64,000 nucleotides of DNA from Candidatus Nanoarchaeia archaeon (GCA_028279655.1 JANQNH010000018.1:186001-250000); one strand, 5' to 3'; positions 47,842 to 56,624 are shown, counted from the stretch's first letter. The notes: generated by a model not told the origin, from the letters alone. Numbers and translations are program-made.

Positions 47842-48585
47842 ATGCAAGGTGCAGTTTTTATTGTGGATTCTGAGAATGACTTGGTTGATCTAGTTAAGAG
47901 CATGACTGATAGATATTTAGTTTGTAATACTGAGTCTTTTTATGAACCTAGTTTGGGAGAAGACTCTTTAGTTGTTATGGATGACGGCCCTATACAAACA
48001 TTAGATGATTCCCTGCCTCTAGTTGAGGATTCTATTCCGCCTCAATCTACAGATAGCCTAGGTGGGATGGTCAATGCATATGCAAATCAGATCTTGGATA
48101 GGGCAACACAACTTGGAATAGTTACATCAAATGATCTCGAAGGGCCAAATTATACTGTAACAACTTCGGGTCATATAGTTGAGGTTGGATCAGAGCCTTT
48201 TTGTACAGCAAAGGAGATTGGATATCCTAAAAAACAAAAACTTCTTTACTTAATCGATGCAGATCTGATTCCAGGAGAGCTTGAACCATTTAGGGCGGAT
48301 TCTATGGGTTTATTCCATGGGATTGCAGGTACTCAAAATTTAGCATCAGTTGCTGAAGATGTTTGTCAAGACTTAAGGCGCTGGTTACAGGATTTAAATA
48401 AGGGTATTGCTGAGTTTGCAAATATGTGTGGTCTTTATATAATGTATAAGATTGTTCTTGTCTCAGATTCGAAAGAGGTTGAATCCAGGTATGGACTGGA
48501 GTCAATTTCTAGGGGAGATCCCCAACTTAGATCTAGAATAGGCGAATGGCTTCAAAGCGATGATGGGTATATTTCTCCTACGTAG
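47842..48585 (+). CDS. Hypothetical protein (247 aa)
   Basis: ATG 47842 (MQGAVFIVDSENDLVDLVK); upstream TATTTATAAATATT box. Confidence 0.6.
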   Translation: MQGAVFIVDSENDLVDLVKSMTDRYLVCNTESFYEPSLGEDSLVVMDDGPIQTLDDSLPLVEDSIPPQSTDSLGGMVNAYANQILDRATQLGIVTSNDLEGPNYTVTTSGHIVEVGSEPFCTAKEIGYPKKQKLLYLIDADLIPGELEPFRADSMGLFHGIAGTQNLASVAEDVCQDLRRWLQDLNKGIAEFANMCGLYIMYKIVLVSDSKEVESRYGLESISRGDPQLRSRIGEWLQSDDGYISPT

Positions 48586-48743
48586 TGTATTTAGCTCATT
48601 TTTTAATATAATATAGATTTTATTTGTGGCAAAAGAGCAGACTATGATACTTTTAAGTAGTTACATAATCATAATGTTTATAAGGGAGTATCGTATCCGA
48701 ATCAATATAAAAAGATTATTTAATCCTGATTGAGGGTATTTGT

Positions 48744-50315
48744 ATGCTTGATTTCGGAAGAGAATGGAAGAGAATATTTGCTCCGGCTACGATTGCAAAT
48801 GTTGGGCCGGGATTTGATGTACTTGGTCTTGCGGTTAGAAACATTGAGGATGTAGATAGAGATGGAGTAACTTTGTTGGGTGATGTTTTACATGTTAGAG
48901 AAACAGCCGGGAGATCTACAAGAATAAGTGAGATATATGTTAATGGGGCTGCTGATTATTCTTTACCTATTGAAGTTGAAGAAAATGTTGTTGGTGTGGC
49001 GGCCTTAGCTGTTTCTACTCTGGCTGACTGTGCTCCATTGGATATGAGACTTGAAAAGATGCCTTTTTTCGGATCAGGTATGGGTAGCTCTGCAGCAAGT
49101 GTTGTTGCAGGTGCTTATGCTGCATTATTGATGTCAGGCGATGATGATAAATCTAGGATTGCAGACACTGTAGTTAAGTGTGAAGTAGGCCAGCACCCTG
49201 ATAATGTTTTGCCTTCTTTGCTTGGAGGAATGGTGATTTCCTACGGTTTAACTGATGATAAGGCAGCATTTGGTACCTTATATGACCAGGATATAATTGC
49301 TTTGAAATATGCCTCAAGTGCACTGAGGCATTCTGATAAGGGTTTAGATGAGCTTATTGGGCAGATTGGCGAAGAGGGATGTACTGATATTACTAGTGTA
49401 TTGAGTGGATTTGAGGAAGAAAGAGCAACCATAGCAGATAAGACAACCCGTCACTTAAATTATATGGCTGAACAGCATTCTATTCAGTATTATAATTTAC
49501 TAATTCATTATTTGGAGAAAAGAGCGGAGTTACTGAGAAATCTTAGATATCAAGACGGCGGGGAGGCAGCAAGACAGATTGCTGACAGGATTTCAAGTAC
49601 GGTTGCGGGTTTAAGTTTAGGTGAAGATCTAACGTCGATATTAGATAGATTGGGAGAATTAGGGATCGCTGAAATAGAACCGGATTTGGCTAGGATTCGA
49701 ACTTATGAGAGCAGAAGGATGCGTAGAGTTGAGAATATACCAAAGATTGTTGAGGATTTGCAGAAATCAGAATTAATAAAGTTACTTGGAAAATCTTTAT
49801 CGCAAAAACTAAAGCAATATTGTCGTGCAGACATTAGTTTAAAATATCGTAGGTTGAATATCCCTTCTGAGGTTTTGGATAATCTTTATTTTGTTTTGGT
49901 AAAACCTGATGTTACTATAAGTACGGTGGAAGCACGAGCTAGAATGAATCAAAATCCTGATCTTCCAGATGCTGTAGCAAATTTTAGAAGTTTATCCAAT
50001 TTATTTACCTCATTATATGAGAAGGATATAAAATCATTCGGTGAAGCCACATGTCAGGATAGAATTGCTGAAGTTGCAAGGGGGCCTTTGATTCCAGGAT
50101 ACTACTCAGTTAAGGAGGCAGCATTACAGAATGGTGCTTATGGATTTAATATTAGCGGTTCTGGTCCGACTTGTTTTGCTGTTTGTGATTCACAAGATGT
50201 AGCAAGGAGAGTTGCCAGGGCATGTATGTCAAAATTTAGTGATGCTGGAGTTGAAAGTAACGGATACATCTGCAAGGTTGACTTGGAAGGTGCAAGGTTA
50301 ATTAAGCATGTATAG
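48744..50315 (+). CDS. GHMP kinase (homoserine kinase-like) with ~200-aa internal insertion
   Basis: APATIANVGPGFDVLGLAV; PFFGSGMGSSAASVVAGA; LVKPDVTISTVEARA; GAYGFNISGSGPTCFAV. Confidence 0.8.
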   Translation: MLDFGREWKRIFAPATIANVGPGFDVLGLAVRNIEDVDRDGVTLLGDVLHVRETAGRSTRISEIYVNGAADYSLPIEVEENVVGVAALAVSTLADCAPLDMRLEKMPFFGSGMGSSAASVVAGAYAALLMSGDDDKSRIADTVVKCEVGQHPDNVLPSLLGGMVISYGLTDDKAAFGTLYDQDIIALKYASSALRHSDKGLDELIGQIGEEGCTDITSVLSGFEEERATIADKTTRHLNYMAEQHSIQYYNLLIHYLEKRAELLRNLRYQDGGEAARQIADRISSTVAGLSLGEDLTSILDRLGELGIAEIEPDLARIRTYESRRMRRVENIPKIVEDLQKSELIKLLGKSLSQKLKQYCRADISLKYRRLNIPSEVLDNLYFVLVKPDVTISTVEARARMNQNPDLPDAVANFRSLSNLFTSLYEKDIKSFGEATCQDRIAEVARGPLIPGYYSVKEAALQNGAYGFNISGSGPTCFAVCDSQDVARRVARACMSKFSDAGVESNGYICKVDLEGARLIKHV

Positions 50316-50347
50316 CTATATTTGTATTCTTTTAGAAATAAAAAAAG

Positions 50348-50486
50348 TGCGGAGAGGAGGACTTGAACCCCCGTAGGCACTAAGCCAATAGATGACTTAC
50401 AAATGGTTCTTTCATCGCACTCTTTATGAGCACTCAACACTCAAATGCCTTGAGTCTATCCCGTTTGACCACTCCGGCATCTCCGC
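50348..50486 (-). tRNA. tRNA-Leu (CAA) with 55-nt intron at 37/38
   Basis: Acceptor GCGGAGA/TCTCCGC; anticodon stem ATAGA/TCTAT; loop CTCAAG|intron 50394-50448|A; variable arm GGCTTAGTGCC; T-arm GGGGGTTCAAGTCCTCC. Confidence 0.9.
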
Positions 50487-50561
50487 ATAAGGTTCTTAGA
50501 ATCTCTCCCTTTTTAAAAAATTTACTAAAAAAGATATATTCCTGAAACAAATCTAATTAAC

Positions 50562-50623
50562 GTACCTCATTATCCCTCTCGAGAGATAGCGAGATTGCAA
50601 TTGTTTTGCTGAGATTAAGGTAC
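50562..50623. other. Possible further closing-stem-plus-hairpins element (G)
   Basis: GTACCT (50562-50567)/AGGTAC (50618-50623) enclosing CTCTCGAGAG palindrome and GCAATTGTTTTGC hairpin. Confidence 0.35.
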
Positions 50624-50697
50624 TTAGATGATGCGGTAGTTACTTAAAAGTAATAAATTTGATAATATTTATAAATAGTAGAGTGTGCCCATTCAAT

Positions 50698-51435
50698 ATG
50701 AGAAATATTTACCTATTATCCCTTGCATATGATGATTGGATACGTTTCTTTAATAAGAGGCACCATCGGAAAGTAAATCTTGCTAACAAGTTAATTGAAG
50801 AAATACTTAAAAACACACCTCATGCACGTATAGCTAGTATGCATAATGACTCAGCAAGATATGATGTGATTAGGTCCTATTTAGATGAATTGAAGAATCA
50901 TATACATCCAAATGATATATTTTGGTTTCAATATAATGGTCATGGTAGCAACCTTGAAAGGCATATACCTATAGATTTGACAGATAATTGGGACGGCAAA
51001 GGACAATCACCATTTACCGGAGATAATGAATTAATGGACAGAAGGGAATTATTTGAGAAAATTGCACAATTAAGTGGATTAAAATTTATTGTAATGGATT
51101 CCTGTTATTCTGATGTTGATGAGGGACTGCCTGCTGACACAATCTATGTAGCAGCAGCAGAGCAAGATGCTACAGCTCATGGGGATCTATCAAGTGGAGT
51201 TATTCACCCAACATTATCGAGATATAGTGTTGAGGATATTGTCCAAAATGGGGCATATCAGATGTGGGATGGACTTGAATATGAATTTGGGGAGAGAAGT
51301 GTAGTTAGGTCTAATATTGTAAGTCCACAATTTAGAATAACAGAGGGACATGATTTACCTCGTTGCCAGTTTGCACAGGATTTTTATCAGAAACTAACTG
51401 GTGAAAGAGGAATAATCATGCGTAGATTTGACTAA
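50698..51435 (+). CDS. Caspase-like (clan CD) cysteine peptidase
   Basis: Candidate catalytic His FWFQYNGHGS and Cys FIVMDSCYSDVDEG, each after a hydrophobic strand; MRNIYLLSLAYDD start. Confidence 0.7.
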   Translation: MRNIYLLSLAYDDWIRFFNKRHHRKVNLANKLIEEILKNTPHARIASMHNDSARYDVIRSYLDELKNHIHPNDIFWFQYNGHGSNLERHIPIDLTDNWDGKGQSPFTGDNELMDRRELFEKIAQLSGLKFIVMDSCYSDVDEGLPADTIYVAAAEQDATAHGDLSSGVIHPTLSRYSVEDIVQNGAYQMWDGLEYEFGERSVVRSNIVSPQFRITEGHDLPRCQFAQDFYQKLTGERGIIMRRFD

Positions 51436-51491
51436 CAATCCCAGTTTAACTCAAAGTTATTGTATATTTTGAAAAAAGTTGCTAAAAAAAG

Positions 51492-51863
51492 TTAATTTAG
51501 GCTCTTAAGCTTACTCTCTATATCGTTCAGTTCTGCTTCCAGCTTCTCAAGCTCTGTGCTGGGTTTTACTTCCTTGACAGGTTTTGGTTTGTTCTCTTTT
51601 GGTTTCTGAATCTCTACCTTTTTTACTCCAGTGTCCTTTACTTTTGGCAGATGTGTCTTTAGGGAATTGATCATCTTGGATAGGGATTTTATCTCGGTCT
51701 TGAGCTGCTGGATGAGCCTTAGCTTTTCTGCCCTTAGGTCCTTAAACGTTTCATGCTCTTTGAGAGACTCCAGAATACCTTTACAGCACTCTAACATACT
51801 CTTCCTTAGCTCATTGCCTCCGCTAATACCTACAAACAATGAATTCTCTTCTTTTTTAGCCAT
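51492..51863 (-). CDS. Coiled-coil protein
   Basis: MAKKEENSLFVGISGGNELRK..; heptad-like core (track start 51884 also possible). Confidence 0.65.
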   Translation of the reverse strand: MAKKEENSLFVGISGGNELRKSMLECCKGILESLKEHETFKDLRAEKLRLIQQLKTEIKSLSKMINSLKTHLPKVKDTGVKKVEIQKPKENKPKPVKEVKPSTELEKLEAELNDIESKLKSLN

Positions 51864-51864
51864 C

Positions 51865-52092
51865 TTATAATGTTCCTGGATCAAATAATATCTTATCTAT
51901 GCCTTCAATCTTGCCCTCTATCTCTCCTATCTTGCTGCCCCACCCTTCAAGTTCAGCATCTTCCTGTGCTTTAAGTTCTTTTACCTTCTGGAGGGTTGTC
52001 TTAGCATCATTCAACTTGCTTTTTATCAGGCCAACTGTCCTTAAAACATCCTTGTATTCATCGATTTTTACAAAAACTTGAGCTTCTACCAT
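51865..52092 (-). CDS. Small helical protein, paralogous to C-terminus of the next ORF
   Basis: FVKIDEYKDVLRTVGLIKSKLNDAK..GIDKILF. Confidence 0.7.
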   Translation of the reverse strand: MVEAQVFVKIDEYKDVLRTVGLIKSKLNDAKTTLQKVKELKAQEDAELEGWGSKIGEIEGKIEGIDKILFDPGTL

Positions 52093-52101
52093 TTTACACC
52101 T

Positions 52102-52896
52102 CTAAGCACTTTCTTCTTTGAATAAAGCCTTATCTACGAACATTATCTTAGTATGAGCATCTTTTAGCTTATTGTATAATCCAACATACTCGCTGTCACC
52201 ATCAGCTTTTACTTCCTCAACTTTGGCAAAAACACCATCTACTCCTTTAAGTATATCCTTAATATCAGCTATATTAGATTGTATGTCTCTGAATTCATTT
52301 ATTGAAACGAATTTTTTAGCTGGTCTTTCTTTTACTTCTTCTACTGGAGGCAGAACTGGGGTCTCTGGTATCTTGGGCATCTCCTTAGGAGCTGTTTCAG
52401 GCGGTGCCTCTGGTTCTGTTTCAGTAAGTTCGGGCATATCTGGAAGTTCTTCCCCCCTAATATCAGGCAGTTCGGGCATATCCTGTCCTTTGATATCCGG
52501 CAAAGGAGGCATATCTGTTCCTTCTTCTATCTTTGGAAGTTCCAGGTCTTTAGGAGTCTTTTTTGATTTAAGGAATGAAAAGAATCCCTGCTTCTTTTCT
52601 TTTATCTCCGGAGGCGGAGGAAGATCTGCTCCCATATCTGGAGGAGGTTCTTCAGGAAGATCGGGTAAGTCAGGTAAAGATCCAATGTCTCCTTCTGCTG
52701 GTAATGGGGGGAGCTCAGGCATCTCTTTAGGTTCTGGCGCCTTCATGGTTTTAGCAGGCGTCATCAACTCTTCATTTATAGGTTCTTCTGATATCTGTTC
52801 TTCCTTGCCCATCTTAGGCGGCTCTGGAGGTACATCTAGGTTCATAGCGTCCATACCTGTTGGTGCCTCTTTTTTTTTGAAGTGCAAAAAAGCCAT
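52102..52896 (-). CDS. Proline/acidic-rich protein with C-terminal helical module
   Basis: Repeated LPDLPDLPEEPP, MPELPDIRGEELPDMPEL; C-terminal FVSINEFRDIQSNIADIKDILKGV..VDKALF. Confidence 0.7.
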   Translation of the reverse strand: MAFLHFKKKEAPTGMDAMNLDVPPEPPKMGKEEQISEEPINEELMTPAKTMKAPEPKEMPELPPLPAEGDIGSLPDLPDLPEEPPPDMGADLPPPPEIKEKKQGFFSFLKSKKTPKDLELPKIEEGTDMPPLPDIKGQDMPELPDIRGEELPDMPELTETEPEAPPETAPKEMPKIPETPVLPPVEEVKERPAKKFVSINEFRDIQSNIADIKDILKGVDGVFAKVEEVKADGDSEYVGLYNKLKDAHTKIMFVDKALFKEESA

Positions 52897-52985
52897 TTTA
52901 TTAAGTATATTGGTATCCCTTAAATCCACCCTTAGCCTTAAAAATAAAAATTTGATTATTAAAGCTTTGTGTAGCATTTTGAAAT

Positions 52986-53135
52986 GGTAACATCTTGTTT
53001 TTAGGAATTTATCTTAAATAACAACAAAGGGTTCATACACGGATTTTTCTAAAGAAAAATCCTATATCAAAAGGGAATTTCCGAACTTCGTAACGGAAAT
53101 TTCCTCTTCAGATAGTATTCACCCATGTTGTTACC
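52986..53135. other. Structured intergenic element D: nested stems plus two hairpins
   Basis: GGTAACA/TGTTACC; GGGT-TC-ATAC/GTAT-TC-ACCC; GGATTTTTC-TAAA-GAAAAATCC (53041-53062); GGGAATTTCCG/CGGAAATTTCC (53073-53104). Confidence 0.65.
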
Positions 53136-53194
53136 TTTTGTTTTACTTTTATTCTCCAGAAAAATTATTAAATAGTCTGAACATTCCCTTTTAT

Positions 53195-54199
53195 ATGAAG
53201 GAAGCTCTCTACTATAAGAAACTGAAGGAGAATGCAGTAAACTGCAACTTATGCCCTACTAAATGTGTTATAAAACAAGGGGATTTTGGGAATTGTGGTG
53301 CTAGGAAGAATATTGATGGCAGGCTTTATTCCCTAGTATATGGAAAGCCCGTGTCTACTGCGATTGATCCAATCGAAAAAAAACCTTTGTATCATTTCCT
53401 GCCTGGATCTAATTCATTGTCTGTTGGGACGCTTGGTTGCAATTTACACTGTCTGCACTGCCAGAATTATGATATCTCTCAGGCAGATGCTGATGAATCT
53501 TCCAGTAGAGAGATCTTGCCTAAGGATCTGATTGATATTGCTGTTGAGAATGGTTGTAAGAGTATTTCTTATACGTATAATGAGCCAACTATATTCTTTG
53601 AGTATGTTCTGGAAACAGCCAAGTTGGCTAGGAAGAAGGGTATAAAGAATATTATGGTGACGAATGGTTATATCAACAAGGAACCGTTAAAGGAACTTTA
53701 TCCCCTGATAGATGCTGCTAATATTGATCTGAAGTCTATTGATGAGGATTTCTATAAGAATATATGCAAAGTAAGGTTAAAACCTGTTTTGGATTCTATA
53801 AAGATGATACATGGTATGGATACTTGGATCGAGGTGACTAATTTGTTAATTCCCGGACATAATGATAGTGATGAACAGATAAAGAAACTTGTGGGGTGGG
53901 TTAAGAAGAATCTTGGAGAGAGGGTTCCTCTGCATTTTTCTGCTTTTTTTCCAACCTATAATCTATTGGATGCTCCTAGAACCTCTCCTGATAGGATGTT
54001 GAAGGCAAAGGAAATCGCACTGAAACAGGGTTTGAAGCATGTATATCTTGGGAATGTCTCTTTGCCTGGTTCTGGGGATACAAAATGCCCTAAATGTGAT
54101 AGGGTGTTGGTGGAGAGAGGAAGGTTTGAAGTGAAGAGGAATGATATAAAGAAAGGTTCGTGCCCATATTGTAATGAAGAGATTGATGGGCTTTTTTAG
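53195..54199 (+). CDS. AmmeMemoRadiSam-system radical SAM enzyme (AmrS-like)
   Basis: CNLCPTKCVIKQGDFGNCGARKN; LGCNLHCLHCQNYDIS (CX3CX2C); YTYNEPTIFFEY. Confidence 0.92.
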   Translation: MKEALYYKKLKENAVNCNLCPTKCVIKQGDFGNCGARKNIDGRLYSLVYGKPVSTAIDPIEKKPLYHFLPGSNSLSVGTLGCNLHCLHCQNYDISQADADESSSREILPKDLIDIAVENGCKSISYTYNEPTIFFEYVLETAKLARKKGIKNIMVTNGYINKEPLKELYPLIDAANIDLKSIDEDFYKNICKVRLKPVLDSIKMIHGMDTWIEVTNLLIPGHNDSDEQIKKLVGWVKKNLGERVPLHFSAFFPTYNLLDAPRTSPDRMLKAKEIALKQGLKHVYLGNVSLPGSGDTKCPKCDRVLVERGRFEVKRNDIKKGSCPYCNEEIDGLF

Positions 54200-54241
54200 T
54201 TCACTTCTGTTATTCTTTCAATAAGTAGCCTAAATCAAGGG

Positions 54242-55216
54242 TTATAGTATTTTTGGTAAGAATTCTAGTTTCATTTCATCAGAGATAATAACAGATTCAA
54301 CTTTTCTTACTATACTTGAGAATATGTTCCGTATATCATTGCTCAGTTCTTGAAATTGTTTGGCTGAGGTTACTTCAATCTCTAATTCTAATTCCCAGGG
54401 TCCAATAGATTCAATAAGATGTACAATATTTGGCTGATTCTTGCAAAATGTAATTAAATCTTTGTAGCTTTTCTCGTTTAATTCCTTCAGATAAACACAG
54501 ATTTTATAGAATTCGTAATTGATCTTGTTGAGATCAAAAAAAGTGGTGTATCCCTGAATAATCCCTAATTTCTCCAGATTGTCTATCTTACTGATAACAG
54601 TCCTAACATTAAGATCAAGCTTCTTAGAAAGTTCCACTATCTTGATTCTTGCATCATTGGTCATAAGTTGGAGTAATCTCCTATCATCTCTGTCTAGTTT
54701 AACAACCTCTGTACCTCCAATATACTTTTCTATGAATTCTCTATTTTTTTTATCTGATAAATGGGTTCTTTCAAGAATATATGCTTCGTCAATGATGGTT
54801 ATAGCATAATCTGAGATGTATTTTCCGTATTTCAAGAGGAAATTGCTCTTGATTCTGCCAAAGTCTATCACGTTCTCAGCATATACTCCTAGAAGTAAGT
54901 CCCACCTACCCTCACATTTTGCGATCCAGATAAAGTTATCATCTTTGATTAAATCTTCATAAAATTTTTCCTGATCCTCTCTTGACAAACCTGAAATCTG
55001 GCAGTAGATCCTATAGATAAAAAATCCTACTTTTCCTAGAGCAACTTCTGTGACAAATTTGGTAATTATCTTTTCACTGGTAAGCTTCTTGATTCGGTAT
55101 TCAACAATGCTTCTTGGAATCTTTGTTTTTTTGCTGATCTCTGCGATACTTTGTCTGGCATTCTTGTCAAGTTCGAACATGATTTTTTTATCCCTTGTAT
55201 CAATTTTATAGCTCAT
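54242..55216 (-). CDS. Tandem-duplicated Lrp/AsnC-family regulator
   Basis: Two HTH + ligand-binding halves: IDTRDKKIMFELDKNARQSIAEISKKTKIPRSIVEYRI and LDRDDRRLLQLMTNDARIKIVELSKKLDLNVRTVISKI. Confidence 0.88.
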   Translation of the reverse strand: MSYKIDTRDKKIMFELDKNARQSIAEISKKTKIPRSIVEYRIKKLTSEKIITKFVTEVALGKVGFFIYRIYCQISGLSREDQEKFYEDLIKDDNFIWIAKCEGRWDLLLGVYAENVIDFGRIKSNFLLKYGKYISDYAITIIDEAYILERTHLSDKKNREFIEKYIGGTEVVKLDRDDRRLLQLMTNDARIKIVELSKKLDLNVRTVISKIDNLEKLGIIQGYTTFFDLNKINYEFYKICVYLKELNEKSYKDLITFCKNQPNIVHLIESIGPWELELEIEVTSAKQFQELSNDIRNIFSSIVRKVESVIISDEMKLEFLPKIL

Positions 55217-55310
55217 TTCTTTAAAAAGTGTAATTTAGTATATAAATATTACTAAAAATCAAGAAAATTGCTAAGTAAATTTTATATATTTGCTTTCTTT
55301 CCTTTATTTT

Positions 55311-55352
55311 ATGAAATACACAATTGGTGGTGATGACGACTGCTGCGGGTAA
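55311..55352 (+). promoter_or_regulatory. Possible leader ORF MKYTIGGDDDCCG* overlapping a 15-bp hairpin
   Basis: ATG ~25-30 nt after TTTTATATATTTG; hairpin GGTGATG-A-CGACTGCT-GCGGGTA-AGCAGTCG-CATTACC. Confidence 0.4.
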
Positions 55353-55403
55353 GCAGTCGCATTACCCAAAGATTTAAAGAAAACAAATTTGGTGGTATTT
55401 AAA

Positions 55404-55835
55404 ATGAAAAACAAGGTTTCAGGTTCGTGTCATTGTGGAAATATTCAATGGACAATTCATACTGATGTCGAATTGGATGATTTACCACGAAGAAAATGCG
55501 GTTGTAGTTACTGTAAAAAGCATGGTGCAGTATATACCTCAGACCCAAAGGGCAAACTTAAAATAAGGATTAAAGATAAGGGTAAGGTGAGATTATATCG
55601 TTTTGGTACTAAAACTGCAGATGTTTATGTCTGTTCTGTTTGTGGGGTCGAGCCATTCTTCATCAGCAGGATCAATGGAAATGACTATGCAGTTGTTAAT
55701 CTAAACACATCAGTAGATCCTGCTCTATCAACAGAAAAATATGTTAAAACTGATTTTAGCAAAGAAACAAAGGAAGAACGTTTGGATAGAAGAAGCAAAA
55801 CATGGATTCCAAAGGTTATTTTTGAGGATAACTAA
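55404..55835 (+). CDS. GFA/CENP-V-like (Mss4-fold) zinc protein
   Basis: GSCHCGNIQW; CGCSYCKKHGAVY; VYVCSVCGVEPFF. Confidence 0.88.
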   Translation: MKNKVSGSCHCGNIQWTIHTDVELDDLPRRKCGCSYCKKHGAVYTSDPKGKLKIRIKDKGKVRLYRFGTKTADVYVCSVCGVEPFFISRINGNDYAVVNLNTSVDPALSTEKYVKTDFSKETKEERLDRRSKTWIPKVIFEDN

Positions 55836-55880
55836 TGCTTTTCAAAAAAGTTTATATATTAGTTTATCTACTACGGATAT

Positions 55881-56624
55881 ATGCCGGATCCATTTGCAAA
55901 ACCTGAAGAGAAAAAAACCATGTCTATACTTAAGAGAGTTCTTAAGGTAACTAAAGTCGTGTTTACAACCAAGTTTCCTATGAATCTTATGTTCTTGATC
56001 ATAATAATCGTTCTTTCAGTTGTGGGTTTTGAATATATGCAGCCAGAGGATGTAAGCACCCCTACAGGCAATGTGATCATGGAAGAGGAGTGTCCTGAAT
56101 GTGTCTGCGAAGAGGCTGAGTGCGAGCAGGATTGTGATCTTTGTCCAATTAAAACTAAGGTTGAGACTAAGAATGTCATCTATTACGAATGCAAGGGCGG
56201 GGAGTTGGTTACAGACCTGGAGGATTGTGAGGATAATCTGCCTGATATACCTGACGAATATGCAGGTACTGTGGAAGGAGTATCTTTGATCATCGATAAT
56301 ATTGAGTATGAGGGGGATGAGGAGGATTCTGGTTTTGTAACAAGGGTCGATTATACGATTATCAATAAGGGGGATCTGCCACTTGTTCCAAAGGTAGAGG
56401 TAAAGGTTTATGAGGATTGGACTCTGAAGGTTAAGAAAACTGTGGCAAATAAGGTTGTCAATCCAGAGATTGTTGTCAATCCCGGGGAGTATGTAACAAG
56501 AAAGGATAGGGTTAGGATATATTTTAAGGGAACAGACCAAACATTGAGGTTATTGCTGGTTAATTCTCTGCCTACTATCGAGCAGGATGTTGTTGCTGTA
56601 ACTAGGGAATTTTCAATGGATTAG
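55881..56624 (+). CDS. Membrane-anchored protein with Cys-rich segment
   Basis: TM helix; ECPECVCEEAECEQDCDLCP. Confidence 0.7.
   Translation: MPDPFAKPEEKKTMSILKRVLKVTKVVFTTKFPMNLMFLIIIIVLSVVGFEYMQPEDVSTPTGNVIMEEECPECVCEEAECEQDCDLCPIKTKVETKNVIYYECKGGELVTDLEDCEDNLPDIPDEYAGTVEGVSLIIDNIEYEGDEEDSGFVTRVDYTIINKGDLPLVPKVEVKVYEDWTLKVKKTVANKVVNPEIVVNPGEYVTRKDRVRIYFKGTDQTLRLLLVNSLPTIEQDVVAVTREFSMD

Noticed and set aside
52172-52990. 272-aa plus-strand ORF
   Set aside because: Antisense to the proline-rich gene. Its Ser/Gly-rich repeats mirror the PELP codons.
56016-56540. 174-aa minus-strand ORF
   Set aside because: Antisense to the 55881-56624 membrane protein. Composition (Ile/Leu/His-rich) is typical of a reverse-complement artefact.
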